From contig JAODUP010000221.1 of assembly GCA_025642065.1 (NCBI GenBank), forward strand, positions 1 through 64,000: a stretch of 64,000 bases of DNA, in the 5' to 3' direction. The translations under genes were made by a program, and so were the position numbers. Numbering within the stretch: the stretch's first letter is position 1; each line of letters opens with the position of its first letter. The notes beneath the pieces are model-generated. The model saw nothing but the letters and a program-made list of their open reading frames with translations, was not told the origin of the DNA and made no database searches. This document shows, one piece after another, positions 23,565 through 35,674 of the stretch. This DNA is from Paralvinella palmiformis (Eukaryota > Annelida > Polychaeta > Terebellida > Alvinellidae).

Positions 23565-23690
23565 ATGAAGAATCGTATACATCTTTGTGTTATATACATT
23601 GTATTCGTGGTTGTAATCCACATCGCAGGTGTTGAAGAATTTAATCTCGATTCAGTTGTAGCGATAGTTAAAGACAACACTGCCAATAAG
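23565..23690 (+). CDS. Possible first exon of a secreted protein
   Basis: ATG opens a 42-codon frame beginning MKNRIHLCVIYIVFVVVIHI, a convincing signal peptide with a basic start and a long hydrophobic core. A short acidic segment follows (VEEFNLDSVV). A GTAATG donor lies at 23691 in phase 0; unspliced, the frame would end at a TAA a few codons later. There is also a plausible acceptor inside (CATCGCAG at 23621-23628), so the 3' part could be an internal exon instead. I found no downstream partner exon. The family is unknown. Confidence 0.35.
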
Positions 23691-24639
23691 GTAATGTCCT
23701 ATAAAATTAGCTAATCTCACAGACTTTACAGTTAGGAATAGCAGAATGTCATCAGCTATGCACAACTGCGCAAGAAGAAGCCACAAGCTAACGTGTTGTG
23801 ACGCATTTCAGCCAGTCATTCCTAGCAACATATGCGCTATTAGAACACCTGGGCCTTTACGCTTTGTAATAAATGTTCATACTAAGTGGAATTCGGCGTT
23901 TTAGATGATCAAGCAAATAATACAACTAAGAGTCCCTATAATAGCTGTATACGTGACGAACCTGTCACCAACCAAACATCAGACAAGATTAGTTTAGACA
24001 TCAAAGAAGACATTTAGAAAACATTTCGAGGACATCTTAGAACCTCTGAGCGAAGCACAAATTTGTTGCAGACGGAGAGCTCTACCCGACACTCGGCTAT
24101 GTGCACGTGTTATTGCCAACTCTTATGATATATTTGGCACCAGAGGTAAGAAATTTCCTTTGTGCAAGAGATCTGATGGTGTAAAATTCAAAACCGCTGC
24201 ATTATAAATTTCCGTTTGATGGAAAATGCCAGGAAGCCAAAACAAACATTTACTGTACCTTTGGTGACTACTGTGATTTGGGCCTGATCAAGTTGGTGTG
24301 GTAGTGGTGATTTGTCAATGGAATTTCGAAATGGCATTGAACTTAAATGCAGAATTGTGTAATAACTCACTTTGGAAGATTTGTAAGAAAATGCCGCTGC
24401 CAGGCCGCATCGCTCGTAATCAAAGGTAACCAACTATATCAACTTCTCAGGAAATTAAAGTGAGAAGGACTGGTCAATTGGACAATAGCCGCAGTATTAT
24501 ACAGGACACTGATAACGATAACACTAAGTCGCCAGTACATATCTAATGGATCATTAGAAGCCAAGATGGAGAGTTTTTACCTCAAATGTTTTAGCCGTCT
24601 ACTACCGAAATATAAAATATAATAAAAACAAGCTACAGC
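23691..24639. other. Spacer with one unassigned open stretch
   Basis: Between about 23996 and 24207 the plus strand has a roughly 69-codon stop-free frame without ATG (containing FRKHFEDILEPLSEAQ and RVIANSYDIFGTRGKKFPLC). It could be a decayed exon or transposon piece. A GTAAGA donor-like site lies inside at about 24148. I do not recognise the family. Confidence 0.3.
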
Positions 24640-24840
24640 AAATGTAAACATCGAAAGCAAATGTAAAGATCGTAAGTATTGATGTAGCAAAGCAAACCGT
24701 TGATAACACCACTTTGAACGTTGTCAATGATAAACTTACTGATAAGATTATATCACTAGAGTGTTACTCCAGGCTGAATAACTTGATTCATAGTAATGTG
24801 CGTGAAGAACAAGGCTCTAATACTCTAATGGCTGTAGAAA
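24640..24840 (+). pseudogene. LINE ORF1 fragment (coiled coil to RRM start)
   Basis: The frame has the pattern that links the coiled coil to the RRM-like domain of LINE ORF1 proteins: DKLTDKIISLECYSRLNNLI followed by HSNVREEQ. After that the frame runs on without matching the rest of the RRM. It is a short relic, not tied to any adjacent ORF2. Confidence 0.6.
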
Positions 24841-24974
24841 CTAAAATACTGACAACAACTATGATGATTCCCAATGTTCCATCCATGTTATTTGACTATT
24901 TGCTAATAAAGCAAATTGATAACACAGCAAATTATAATTTTACAAAATTTCCCTCGATTTTTTCAACAAATTAA

Positions 24975-25554
24975 AAAAATTTTTCCATTTGAAAAATTTA
25001 TACACAATAAAAAAGATAACCTGTCCTTTTGACTATTTTTTTTAATTTTAAACAATTTTTTGTGTTTAGAAATATCTGTGGAACAGCAAAGCACAATTAC
25101 CTTCTTTCGAGAGTTCATGATACTTTTATTTTATTAATGAATAAAATGTCTTATACTTTATTGGATTATGATTTGTGAGGGATAATAAGGAGGGATTATT
25201 CCCACGGTATTTTGGTATATGTATGTGTCGAGGGGCGATAATACAAAGAAAGATACACAAAAGGTGCACTTACCGATGACATAATATATATGCCTAATAA
25301 CAATAGTCTAAATCAGGGAACCATGAGAAATTCCAAATGGTGTTGACAACAAACACAGTACATGCAATTCGAATTTGCTATTGATCAATCAAATGACCAG
25401 ATGATTAGAAAGTAGCTATTTTGTACAGAATGAATTCAATATTATTCAAAAGTGTACAGGTGATAAAATAATTACTTTTCATATAGTTGGTTGCTTGATT
25501 TACTAGCTTACGTCAATGTACAGTTCAAAAAAATTTATATATAAATATATATAT

Positions 25555-25603
<49 letters not shown>

Positions 25604-26447
25604 GTTTATCTTTTAATCAAAATGAATATTCGTGAAATATCCTGGTAATATTTTGAAAACGGGTTTTCTAATCCTACAACCGCATTATAAAATTTTTTTT
25701 ATTATAAATTTATTAATTTTTCATTTCGGAAAATTTCTGAAGGGGTTTTTTTTTTATATATTATTTTTTTTTTATTTTTAAATTTTTCACCTATTGCCTT
25801 TAAAGGGGCAAAATAATAAAAAATTATCAATGTAATCTAATGTAATCCGCAATTCATTGTTGCTACACAAAGCTAAGTGGTAGGCTAATTAAAATAACAA
25901 TATATATATATATATATATATATAAAGAAGAAAAAGAGAAATTTATTTGTATGTGTTTTTTGGATAGTTTTTTGTGTTTAGTTAGTAATTATATAAGTAG
26001 CCCATGTGCCTAGCATACAAAAATAATTGTATTCATACTCTATGGTCTGTTAACCATACATGTTATAAATATGAATATTTTGTACCATATGTGGGCTTAG
26101 TTTTTTTTTCTATTTTCTATTTTTGTTTTCGTAAATTCTAAACCGCAGAGTATCCAGAGAGTATTGCTTATTATGTACAATTCTACAAATTACTAAACGC
26201 ATTGAACTTTAAGGAACGTATACTGTGGATAATGAATTTCCTGCATTTCGTTTAGAATCTTTATGGTTGTAAGAAAGTTGCAGCGATCTCCCAACTGAAC
26301 GTGTGCATGTAACTCGCATAGGCGTTCCAGCTGAACGGGGCCTACACTATTGACTAAATCAATTTCGGTGGGTTAACTTAATTCAGCATTGTGATATTTA
26401 TGTCTGCCCATGTTTCTATGAAGATTTCCAAATGTTAACCTTCAAAC
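24975..26447. other. AT-rich spacer with (TA)n tracts
   Basis: No gene seen. TA tracts lie at 25544-25602 and 25901-25923, with several A/T homopolymers between 25680 and 25820. The 5' LTR of the BEL/Pao element should lie in this interval, but I could not recognise it. Confidence 0.5.
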
Positions 26448-27602
26448 ATGAGTGATACACAACAGCCCTCCACCACTGAGGCCGTCAATGATGAAGTAGA
26501 TGGGCTGATAAGAGACGTATCTGCTTCATTAAGCATCAATACACCGGATGTTCGAACAAGGATTCGGACCTAGAAGGGCCAAGGTGAAGAATAAAGAATT
26601 AAGAAGAATAGGGAGACCTCGGTCTTATCTGCATTTACAAGAAACGCATTGAACTAATCAAATTTATGGCTCACGAAAATAATTTACATGTTGTTAAAAC
26701 TCGCTTAAATGAGTTGAATGATCGAGTCATTCAATATCGTCAATGTGTTATATCCTATTCTGATGTACTCCCATCTGAAATAGAGCAGGACATAGAGAAT
26801 AGAGAATACTCCAGTCATTCAAGTGCCATCATGTCCACATTGTCATCACGTGTCAGAGAAAAAGCTAGGCTTGCTGAACTAATAGTGGAGAAATCTACTC
26901 TGGCAAAACGGAAGGCTATCAAGGCCCGGCAATGTTAGCTAGAATCCTTAAAAGAGGAATTTAATTTGGATGTTTAAATTGCCAAATCTCAAGCCAGACA
27001 AAGTGTAACATTTCAGTCATGATCATGATGACAACAAGAGGCAACGAATAGCTATTGCTAGCCAAACACAAACAAAGGCAAATGTCAACTCAGAAGGTCG
27101 CGTCCACATCTCCTATGCAAAAAGAGCATACTGAAGTCACAACTCAATTTGGGCCTGGTATCTCACATAGTACTCCTAGTGGTCAACCTATTATAGTTCT
27201 TGATCAATCGGTGTCAGTATTTACACCAATTCCCTATATTATACCAGACAATCCAATTTCAGTCATCAGCCTAGATTGCCAGACAATCAGCAGCCAATTG
27301 ATTGTATGTTGCAAACGTATCAGCAGGTTGCTGCAGCTGTCACTTTACCTCAACCTGAAGTGCCAAGATTCAAAAGTGACACTATAAACTACAACACGTT
27401 CGTGATGTCGTTTGGTGCCAGGATCATTTCGCGCACAACAAATGACGTAGACAGGTTATATTACCTAGATCAACATCTTGAAGGTGAGCCAAAAGAACTC
27501 ATTGGTGGCTGTTTGTACATGGAGCCAAACGAAAGTTACTCGACCGCAAGGTATCTGCTTGACAAGGAATATGGAGACCCATACCAAGTTTCCATGACAT
27601 AA
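26448..27602 (+). pseudogene. BEL/Pao retrotransposon gag region
   Basis: ATG at 26448 opens a short frame (MSDTQQPSTTEAVNDE), then several frames continue a gag-like polyprotein with a helical, Glu/Arg/Lys-rich region (26666-26938). At 27330-27600 there is a block typical of the Pao-family gag domain (DUF1759 type): PQPEVPRFKSDTINYNTFVM, DRLYYLDQHLEGEPKELIGG, ARYLLDKEYGDP. At least three stops or frameshifts separate the pieces, so it is non-coding now. Confidence 0.8.
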
Positions 27603-27852
27603 GTCACCAAGCTGCTGAACTAGCCAATTGTCAAACATGAAGACAGCTCCGGTTTAAAGCACTTAACACTGCCACTGATGGCACGCAAAGTACTCCATTT
27701 AGTAAGTTGTGTGTTGCTTGTCCAAAACAACATGACTTAGAAGACGGACATATTTGGCAAAATTAACCTTGAAGAAAGGCGTAACCTGTTGAAAGAAACA
27801 ATGCGGCAAAAGACATTCTACAGCATTCCATGATAGTTCATTTCATGCTGTC

Positions 27853-28506
27853 ATGACTCCAACTCACAATCTAGGATCTCAAGCTACAAGTACCATTGCA
27901 AGTCACAACGTACAAAGAAGCAATTGCAATGCAATGAATGGTGGCTCTGTCATTCGTCAGTCTATTCTACCAGTCAAAGTACAACTAACTGGTTGTGACC
28001 ATATGATCTTGACTTATGCATTATATGATAATGGAAGTAATGGATGTTTCCTAACAGATGAACTCGTGGTTAGCTTACAAGCAGTAGGAACAGATGCTAC
28101 ACTTAAGCTACGCACCAAGGATAGCCAGTCAAGCATAAAAACTACTGCCATTCAAGGTTTGATTGTAATGGAATGGAAAGGAAAACATCCAATTAAACTA
28201 CCAACCACATACTCACGAGGAGAGATACCTGTCAGTCCTCGTCATATTCCACGACTAGAAATATTGATGAGATTGCCTCATCTACAAGATGTAGCACAGC
28301 AGATTACCAAGTACATACAATATTTGCAAATTGGTCTTCTTTTGAGCAGTAACTGTCCCCCATCTCTTGAATCTTTGACAATCGTTCCAAGCAGAGCTGA
28401 CGGACTATTTGCCAAGTTATTACGTCATGGCTGGACCGTAAATGGCCCACAACAGATATTGTTAAATTCAAATGTCATAACATGTAGCCGTATAGTTGTA
28501 CAGTAG
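27853..28506 (+). pseudogene. BEL/Pao aspartic protease region
   Basis: A 217-codon frame containing the retroviral-type protease signature of Pao elements: ALYDNGSNGCFLTDELV, where D-N-G-S replaces the usual D-S/T-G-S, so the active-site core looks altered. Downstream text (GRI-like PRLEILMRLPHL, SRADGLFAKLLRHGWTVNGP) matches the linker to the reverse transcriptase in this family. Confidence 0.75.
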
Positions 28507-29900
28507 CTGGAATCTGCAACAGAGATCATCTCACCGGAAGCAGTTATTAGGATGTTTGAACTTGACTTCAATGACAGACCAGGTGTGAAACCCGATCAAC
28601 GTAGTTATTCACAAGAGGACAAATGTTTCCTGGCTAAAACTGATGAGGGTATCTACCTGAAGGGCGGCCACTATATAATACCATTGACAGTACCATTGCC
28701 GTAATTCCGATGTTGTCATGCCCAATAGCCGGGAACAAGCGGTCAAACGTGCAACATGGCAGAAGCGGAAGATGTTGCGTGATCAAACTTACCACCAAGA
28801 CTATGTTGCTTTTGTCAATAACGTTATTGACAAAGGATATGCTCAGCTAATCAAGTACGAAGACATTGAAACACCTGTAGGTAAAGTCTGGAACCTACCC
28901 CTTCACGGCGTATACCACCCTAGGAAACCTAACAAGAGTCGCGTTGTATTCGACTGCAATGCCAGGTATGAAGGAATCTCTCTAAATGATCAATTATTAC
29001 CAGGCCAATGTTTAACGAACTTACTGGTTGGTGTATTGTCCAGATTTCGTGAATAATCTGTGGCAATTACTGGTGATGTAGAAGCCACGTTCCACCAAGT
29101 ATATGTACCTGGTGACCAGTGCAACTTCCTTCATTTCCTGTGGTAGCCAAATGGTGATTTAAACGCAGCACTTCAGGAATACCAAATGACTTTACATTCG
29201 TTTGCAACTGTATGATCATCAAGAATCTGTAACTTTTCCCTAAGGAGGATTCCCGAAGATAACGACCTTGGATTACCCATCAGCTATGTCATAAAATGTA
29301 ATTTGTATGCGGATGACAGCCTGAAATCTGTGGATCAGGAAGAAAACGCCATTAAATTGGTGAATGAGTTGCGCCACGCATGTAGGATGGGTGGATTCCA
29401 CGTAGCAAAGTTCACAAGTAATAGTCATAAAGTTCTGAAATCCATTCCTGAAGCTGATCGTGCAACAGGAATTCAAGCCATTGATCTTGATTGTGACAGT
29501 TTACCCAATGAACAAACACTTGGTGTGCAGTGGACTATATCATCAGACAGCTTTGGTTTCTCTATTGCCTTAAAGAAGAAGCCTACCACCAGAAGATGAA
29601 TTCTGTCCATAGTGTCATCTATGTTCGATCCACTTGGATTCATTCCATCATTAATATTGCCTGCAAAGAGGATTTTACAGGAATTATATAAGGAACAGCA
29701 TTTGAACTGGGATGATGAGGTACCATAGGAATATTTGATCCGCTGGCACAAACGGCTTAAAATGGCGTTCCACAGCTAGAACAAAGATCAATAGAAAGGT
29801 GCTTGAAGCCTGTTAATTTTGGAACGGTAACATCAAGTCATCATGGTCAACATGCTATAAACCACTTGTGCTGTGCTGCCAATAATATCAAGAATAGCAA
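28507..29900 (+). pseudogene. BEL/Pao reverse transcriptase region
   Basis: Pieces in order: VYHPRKPNKSRVVFDCNARY and ISLNDQLLPG (28890-29020), then AITGDVEATFHQVYVP in the same frame after a stop near 29054. The catalytic CNLYADDSL lies at 29295-29320, followed by GGFHVAKFTSNSHKVL, NEQTLGVQWTI and [16 protein letters not shown] (to about 29680). This order is diagnostic for Pao. Stops and frameshifts break it and the RNase H and integrase are not recognisable. No flanking LTR was found. Confidence 0.85.
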
Positions 29901-30275
29901 GGAAAATATGAGAATAAATTTTTTTTAAATTGGAATAGTGTTCAAGATATATATACCAAAGACCATCTGGACAGTGAAATTAGCTAAATAATGGTTTGTA
30001 AAGTGACAGAATTTGCAAATGAAAATTGGATATTTTAGCTTGGCATCTAATGAGGCGCAATCAACCATGACTTCTCAGGTGGCTCAGAGTGAATGCGTTA
30101 AAACACTGGTGTACACAGGCAAACAAAGAATCAATGACTGGAAAGCAATATAAACTTAGTGTTGACATAACGCTTCAAGAGTTAGTAAATACTGGAAAGC
30201 ATATTGTGTAGTGAGTATAGGGCTTGACATACAAAATACCAGTATTGTAAGTAGCTGCTATCTACCCATAACAGG
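29901..30275. other. Spacer, no gene seen
   Basis: Between the BEL/Pao relic and the LINE ORF1. It may hold decayed Pao sequence, but nothing is recognisable. Confidence 0.4.
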
Positions 30276-31433
30276 GATGAATGATAGTCCTAAATCTGAA
30301 AACGAAATCGATCACAAGTATCTCCAATAATGGCAGCTAACAAAGTACAGAATATAGCGGAATTGAGCTACAACCAGAAATAAAGTTCACAGACAATGCT
30401 CCAGAATGGGCACAAGAGATTGGATGCCTAACCATAATGCCGTTGTCGAGCAGATGCATACCATCAACATCTCACATGAGACTCAAATATTAGACCTAAA
30501 TCACAAAATTCATGAATAGACAGCTCTGAAGCAAGATATATATGCCAGAAAAGTTAATTTGACTTTCCATGGTCTGCAGGAAAGTGTTTGGGAGAAACCT
30601 GAAGACAGAGATACGAAACTGAGAGAATACACCAGAAGCCCGAATCTAGTTGGAGACATGGATGATGATGATGATTGATGTTTTACGGCCACTTTTGAGC
30701 ACATGAAACTGGTTAAAATATATCGTGTAGGCCACGGTAGTTCACGTTCCATCCTGGCTCAGTTCTACAATCCTCAAGATAGAGATCTGGTGTGGAAAGT
30801 GAAACCTAGAGCACATTATGCATACATCAAGTCTGACACCACTCTGTGCGAACACGGACCCAGATTCTTCATTACACAGGACTATCCACAGGAAATACAG
30901 ACTCGAAGACGCATACTGATACCGGTGTTAAACAAAGCCAAACACCTGGAAGAATACCGGGATAACAGTTTTATCGGGAATGACAAGTTCCACATCAATT
31001 GACACGTAAAGACAGTCGATACCACAGACGAGCTACCCACAGAACTGAATCCTCAAAATATAGCAACTCTAACTAATGGCCGCATCACAGCTTTCTGGGG
31101 ATGTAACTCGCCACTCTGAAACCACCATCTGAGTAACTTTGTGGTAGATTGGGATTCTTACAATAATGTGAAGCATAAAAAAGAAATGCAATGATTTGCA
31201 ACCTATCATATGACTGAAGGACTTTGTGCAAAGTTTCAGGAAAATGAGGAGCTGAGAGAGTTTCATCTGGGCATAAAACACACTGAATTATTGGAGGCAT
31301 CTCCGTATGATCTGTTCTGGGGTGTTGGTATTGCCATCACTGATTCACAGATATTCAAGAAAGAACAAAATTGAAAGGAAAAAACAATCTTGGAAAGTTG
31401 CTATGTCAGATACACCAAACTCTCCATGCATAA
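30276..31433 (+). pseudogene. LINE ORF1 with RRM-like domain and carboxy-terminal NADAR domain
   Basis: The probable start is ATG 30276 (MNDSPKSENEIDHKYLQ), with APEWAQE near 30400 in another frame and a coiled-coil stretch at 30430-30520. The RRM-like core begins YARKVNLTFHGLQES (about 30538) and continues through KIYRVGHGSSRSILAQFY to QEIQTRRRILIPVLNKAKHL and KFHIN (31000). The same frame goes on after TGA codons. A short linker (VDTTDELPTELNPQNIATLT) leads into a NADAR (YbiA-type) domain: ITAFWGCNSPL, a 12-base insertion, LSNF, then GLCAKFQENEEL, LLEASPYDLFWGVGI. After a one-base slip near 31370 comes KGKNNLGKLLCQI and TAA at 31431-31433. The NADAR middle is shortened. NADAR enzymes act on ADP-ribose-type linkages, so a link between retrotransposition and ADP-ribose chemistry is inferred. 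Stops make this copy inactive. Confidence 0.8.
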
Positions 31434-32190
31434 TCGTTAAGCCTATTCAGTAGCTGATCAGATAAGTGCCTCTATTGACATTATAGACGTAACACTTATT
31501 GTTTTCTAACTAGAATATAAGCTGTACTTTAGTCTACTATGTATTTTGTTTCTTTATATGAAATTTTAACATACATGTCTGAGAGGCATGAACCTTTTGG
31601 GGGTATTAACCGCAGCATAATATTATTTTTTAAATATGTACATGTACTAAACTCAATATTTATGTGTATGTACAGTTATAGACACTTCTATATCCAAACA
31701 AAAGTGCCATTGAATAGCAGAGTTGGTTTCTTTGGAGGAACATTTTAATATATCGGAGCTAAACGATTTTCATAGGAGTGTCCTTAAAATAAATGTGTCC
31801 TACCGATCGGAGGGATCTTAAAGGGTGGGTGCCACGGTATATATATTGTATTCAAGAAACCTGATGGATATTCTATATATGAAATATTGAGCCAGATATC
31901 ATATATTTTTAAACAGCAATTATTTTGCCCTTTTTCTTCCAAGTAATATAGTTATTATAGAGAATACTGGTGATTATAATTAAGAGAATGAGACTACTCC
32001 TTAGAGTATGAATGTATTTTTTTATTAATTCTTGTATTATTTTGGCGGCACCTTAATAAATAGCACATACCAATATAATGATGACCTTAACACTCATAAA
32101 CTATTACGGTAGACAAATTTCTTTTATATCATTAATATAACACATTCACATAATTGCATACACAGTTGCTTTCTTTTAAAAATAATAACT
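31434..32190. other. ORF1-ORF2 interval, no gene seen
   Basis: About 750 bases between the ORF1-NADAR frame and a LINE ORF2 in the same orientation. This is long for an L1-type intergenic spacer, so the two may belong to different insertions or an insertion may separate them. No recognisable domain. Confidence 0.45.
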
Positions 32191-34060
32191 ATGGCTACTG
32201 GATTAAAATTATATTCACTCAATGTGCGGCGTATTAGAACAAACTCTAGAAAGCAAAAAACTACTTTTGATTACTTTACAAGAAAACAAAATGCGGTGTA
32301 TTTCTTCAGGAAACACATAGTACAACAGAACTTGAAAATACTTGGAAGCAGTAATGGGGAGCAGATATATTTTTCTCTCGTGTAAGTTCAAATAGTAAAG
32401 GAGTAGCCATACTGCTACCTAAACAAGTAATTACACTATCTTGAACAAAGAAATTGATCCTGATGGTCACTTTATTATTATAGAAATTGAATATGAAAAT
32501 GATACATTTATACCAGAAAATATTTATGCACCAACACAAAACCATGAAAATGAACAAATACAAACCCTTAATAAAATAAAAGATGCTATTTCCCATACAA
32601 TAGTGGCAATAAGAGGAGATTTAAACCTTACATTAAATCCTCTCAAAGATAAGAAAGGTGGCAGCTCATCACAATATGCTGGTAATAAATATCGAACATA
32701 AATAGTACCAATGATAGATACACTCAATTTGATAGATATATGGAGACTAAAAACTTAAGACAAATTTATGTTTAGATGGCCTAGTAAAACAAAAGAAATT
32801 TTCAGCAGATTAGATTACTAGTCGATTGGCGAGAATTTAATCAACAGTGTACAAGATACATATATTATCCCAAATATAAACACTGATCACAGCTGCGTTT
32901 TATTACATATAAACTCTTTCTCCAACATACAACGAGGTATATCCTATTGAAAGTTCTACACAAAACTACTATATGATAAGGGCTATGTTAATTTTATAAC
33001 TCAAACAATACAAAATAGTGCCGAACATCATGATAACCAAAATTAAAACTTATCAAAATGAAAATACATAATATTACAATTTCGTACTGTATTAAAAAAA
33101 GAAACAAAATATTCAATATGAGAATGACTTGCTAACTAAATTAAAATCTCTCCGTGATGATATAGCAATTGACTGTACAAATAAATCTCTACTTTCGGAA
33201 ACTATTAAAGCTGAACATGAATTTAAAATGTTTGAAAATGATACAAAATCAGTGGATCTATATTACTGTTAAAAATAAAATGGATAGAGGAAGGGAACAA
33301 ATTCCTCGTTTTTCTTAAATTTAGAAAAAGGAAACTATGACAATAAGCACATTACACAGCTGAATGTTGATGATAAAAACATAATTATTAGAAGAGCAGA
33401 ATTTTATGAAATTTTATCAGATGTTATATATGGAAAAAGAGTTAACACATTAAATGAGGAATCGATGAACCATTTACTTAGGTAAGCTAACGCTCCTTGT
33501 TTATCAGGAGAGAGAAAGGAATATTGTGAACTTAAATTAAAACATAGAAAAATGTGGTAAAGCCCCCAAACAATTAAAATTTCATAAATCATCATCGTAT
33601 TCCAGCAGATTTTTATAACTTGTTTTGGCTAGATATACAACACTACATGGTAGAATCATTTAGCTACTCTTTTGAAAATGATCAAATGTCAGCCAGTCAG
33701 AGACTGACTGCGATAACGGTTCTACCAACAACAACAAAAAGATAAAGATTGACTGTTACTAAAGAACTGGAGACCAGGATCACTGTTATCGTCAGACTAT
33801 AAACTGATAACTAAAATGCTAGCTATGAAACTGTCAACTGTTCTATCAGACATAAAACATTGTGTCCCAACTGCATACATGAAAGGAAGATACATTGGTG
33901 AAAATCAAGAACTATAGATGATGCTATTGAATTTTGTAAAGAAAATAATATGACTGGTATATTGCTACTAACTGATTTTGAAAAAGCATTCGAGACAATC
34001 AAATGGAAGTTTCTAATGAAAATGCTCAAAGCATTTAATTTTGGAAATATTTTCAAAAAG
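32191..34060 (+). pseudogene. L1/Tx1-type LINE ORF2, 3' truncated
   Basis: ATG at 32191 starts the endonuclease (GLKLYSLNVRRIRTNSRKQK), which continues in shifted frames: NSKGVAILLPKQ, PDGHFIIIEIEYENDTF, ENIYAPTQN, GDLNLTLNPLKDKKGG (32441-32700), then FSRLDY and INTDHSCVLLH (to about 32910). A decayed linker follows. The RT fingers give LLLKNWRPGSLLSSDYKLIT (33755-33815) and the palm gives LLLTDFEKAFETIKWKFLMK and FNFGNIFKKWI (33960-34058). The element stops abruptly at an (AAT)n tract, before YADD. Many stops. It belongs to the same broad clade as the minus-strand copy at 10756-13310. Confidence 0.85.
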
Positions 34061-34077
34061 TGGATAATAATAATAAT

Positions 34078-34111
<34 letters not shown>

Positions 34112-34155
34112 TTATAATAATAATAATAATAATAATTATTATTATTATTATTGTT
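34060..34155. repeat. (AAT)n/(ATT)n microsatellite
   Basis: AAT repeats turning into ATT repeats near 34133, so the tract can fold on itself. It truncates the LINE ORF2 on its left. Confidence 0.95.
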
Positions 34156-34157
34156 AT

Positions 34158-34346
34158 AAGTTTTATTTGCTTAATTATCATTATTAACTATCTGAATTTC
34201 AGCTTTCAGCCAAAATCTGATAATACAATGGAAATAAGTGACCTACCTGTTTTTCAACCACAATTAAGTAAGCATTAAATTACTAAAAGTATAAGAAATG
34301 AAACTCCATGTTGGATCTATCCTAATTGTGATAATGGTACTGTTTC
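34158..34346 (+). repeat. Inverted duplicate, left copy, with possible first exon
   Basis: This 189-base segment is the near-exact reverse complement of 36770-36958. It contains a CTGAATTTCAG acceptor-like word and, at 34298, ATG starting MKLHVGSILIVIMVLF, which looks like a signal peptide. The copy breaks off right after that codon run at 34346, where a LINE fragment joins, so any gene here is truncated. Confidence 0.8.
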
Positions 34347-34347
34347 G

Positions 34348-34800
34348 AATCTATTGTGCTTAATATAAATGTTATCAATCAGTGTCCCACTTCTGTATGT
34401 AATTCTTGTTGGTTGAATAGCGGCTGGTATAAAACCATTTGTAAAGAATATATCAAAGAGGTCCGATGAGGCTTTATTGGTTCCAAACTTTAGAAGATCG
34501 ATAATCTGGTCAGTTGCGATTATCACATGAATGGGAGCTTATCGAATAAATACATTGCTACACCCCCTTGGCGTTTGACTGTCTGTTATTTGTAATCAAG
34601 TTATATTTCGGTATACAATATGGTGATGTCTTTTGGTTATTCAGGAATTCTTCCCACAGAAGATTGAAGTCTAGTTTCATGTCAAATGCTTTACGTTTAT
34701 ACAGTATGATGTCTAGGTGGTCAAATGTACTGGATAAACTGTGAATATTTATGTGTAGGCCTGGAAACTGATAATCTGTTTCCTTATCTTTTATTTTATG
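34348..34800 (-). pseudogene. LINE endonuclease fragment
   Basis: Minus-strand frames give the APE-type endonuclease start of a CR1/Jockey-like LINE: INIHSLSSTFDHLDIILYK, DFNLLWEEF, YNLITNNRQSNAKGGVAMYL (frameshifted). The segment SSDLFDIFFTNGFIPAAIQP then runs into TRITYRSGTLIDNIYI. It ends at 34348 against the inverted duplicate. No RT follows. Confidence 0.8.
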
Positions 34801-35254
34801 GATTTCATATATGTTTTGATGTTTTCTATTCTTTTTGCTTAATAATGACGCTTCCTTAGATTAACTACCAGCTCCTCATTATCTAAGTCATATTTATACG
34901 TGAATACTAAGAGCTAAAAAAATACACCATTTCGTTAACACTTCCCATGCTAATGTGAATCTGCAGTTAAGAAAAGTGGAAGGCAATTGTCGAAAAATAA
35001 TCGTGGGTTCAGTTATCATGACAAGAAAGTTTCGTGGAGTCATTATGACCAAAATATTCTACAAAAGTAACTTATTCCTATATATTGCATTATGATAACA
35101 GATAAATAGCCGAGGCCTAAATTACCAGGCAAGTAATTCCAAACTTCAGTCAATCTTCTACATGTTTCAGTCCCCTGGCCATTGAACCAAGTGAATATAT
35201 ACAAATATTCCACATGTTTTGTGATAGACAATCCAATTTTAGACTTCTATCTTA

Positions 35255-35319
<65 letters not shown>

Positions 35320-35674
35320 CAGCGTTGGTCATCGTTGTACATAAACTATAACATATAGATTATTCACATTTTTCTTTTTACAATTTTGCTAGTAAAATAT
35401 GACATTTATGTAGTTAATAAAGCGGGTTTAGTTGGTTATATGCAAACACAATCATACTTTCTTCTGATACCTAGTTTTACTTAAAGGAAATGGAACTTCG
35501 GTAGTTGTTATGCGATTATAGCTGATTTAACCATTTAAGAAGTACACAAATCACTGAGGAAAACTATTTTATAGGTTCAATGTTAACAGTTACGAGACTA
35601 AATAGGATTAGGTAACATTTGATATTTTACATCTCGTAATATCAATAATTCCAATCCATTATAATAAAAACCGT
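34801..35674. other. Spacer with (TA)n at 35257-35316
   Basis: No gene seen. AT-rich unique sequence around one 60-base TA tract. Confidence 0.45.

Noticed and set aside
26448..29900. Active BEL/Pao retrotransposon
   Set aside because: Multiple stops and frameshifts, no recognisable integrase, and no LTR pair found.
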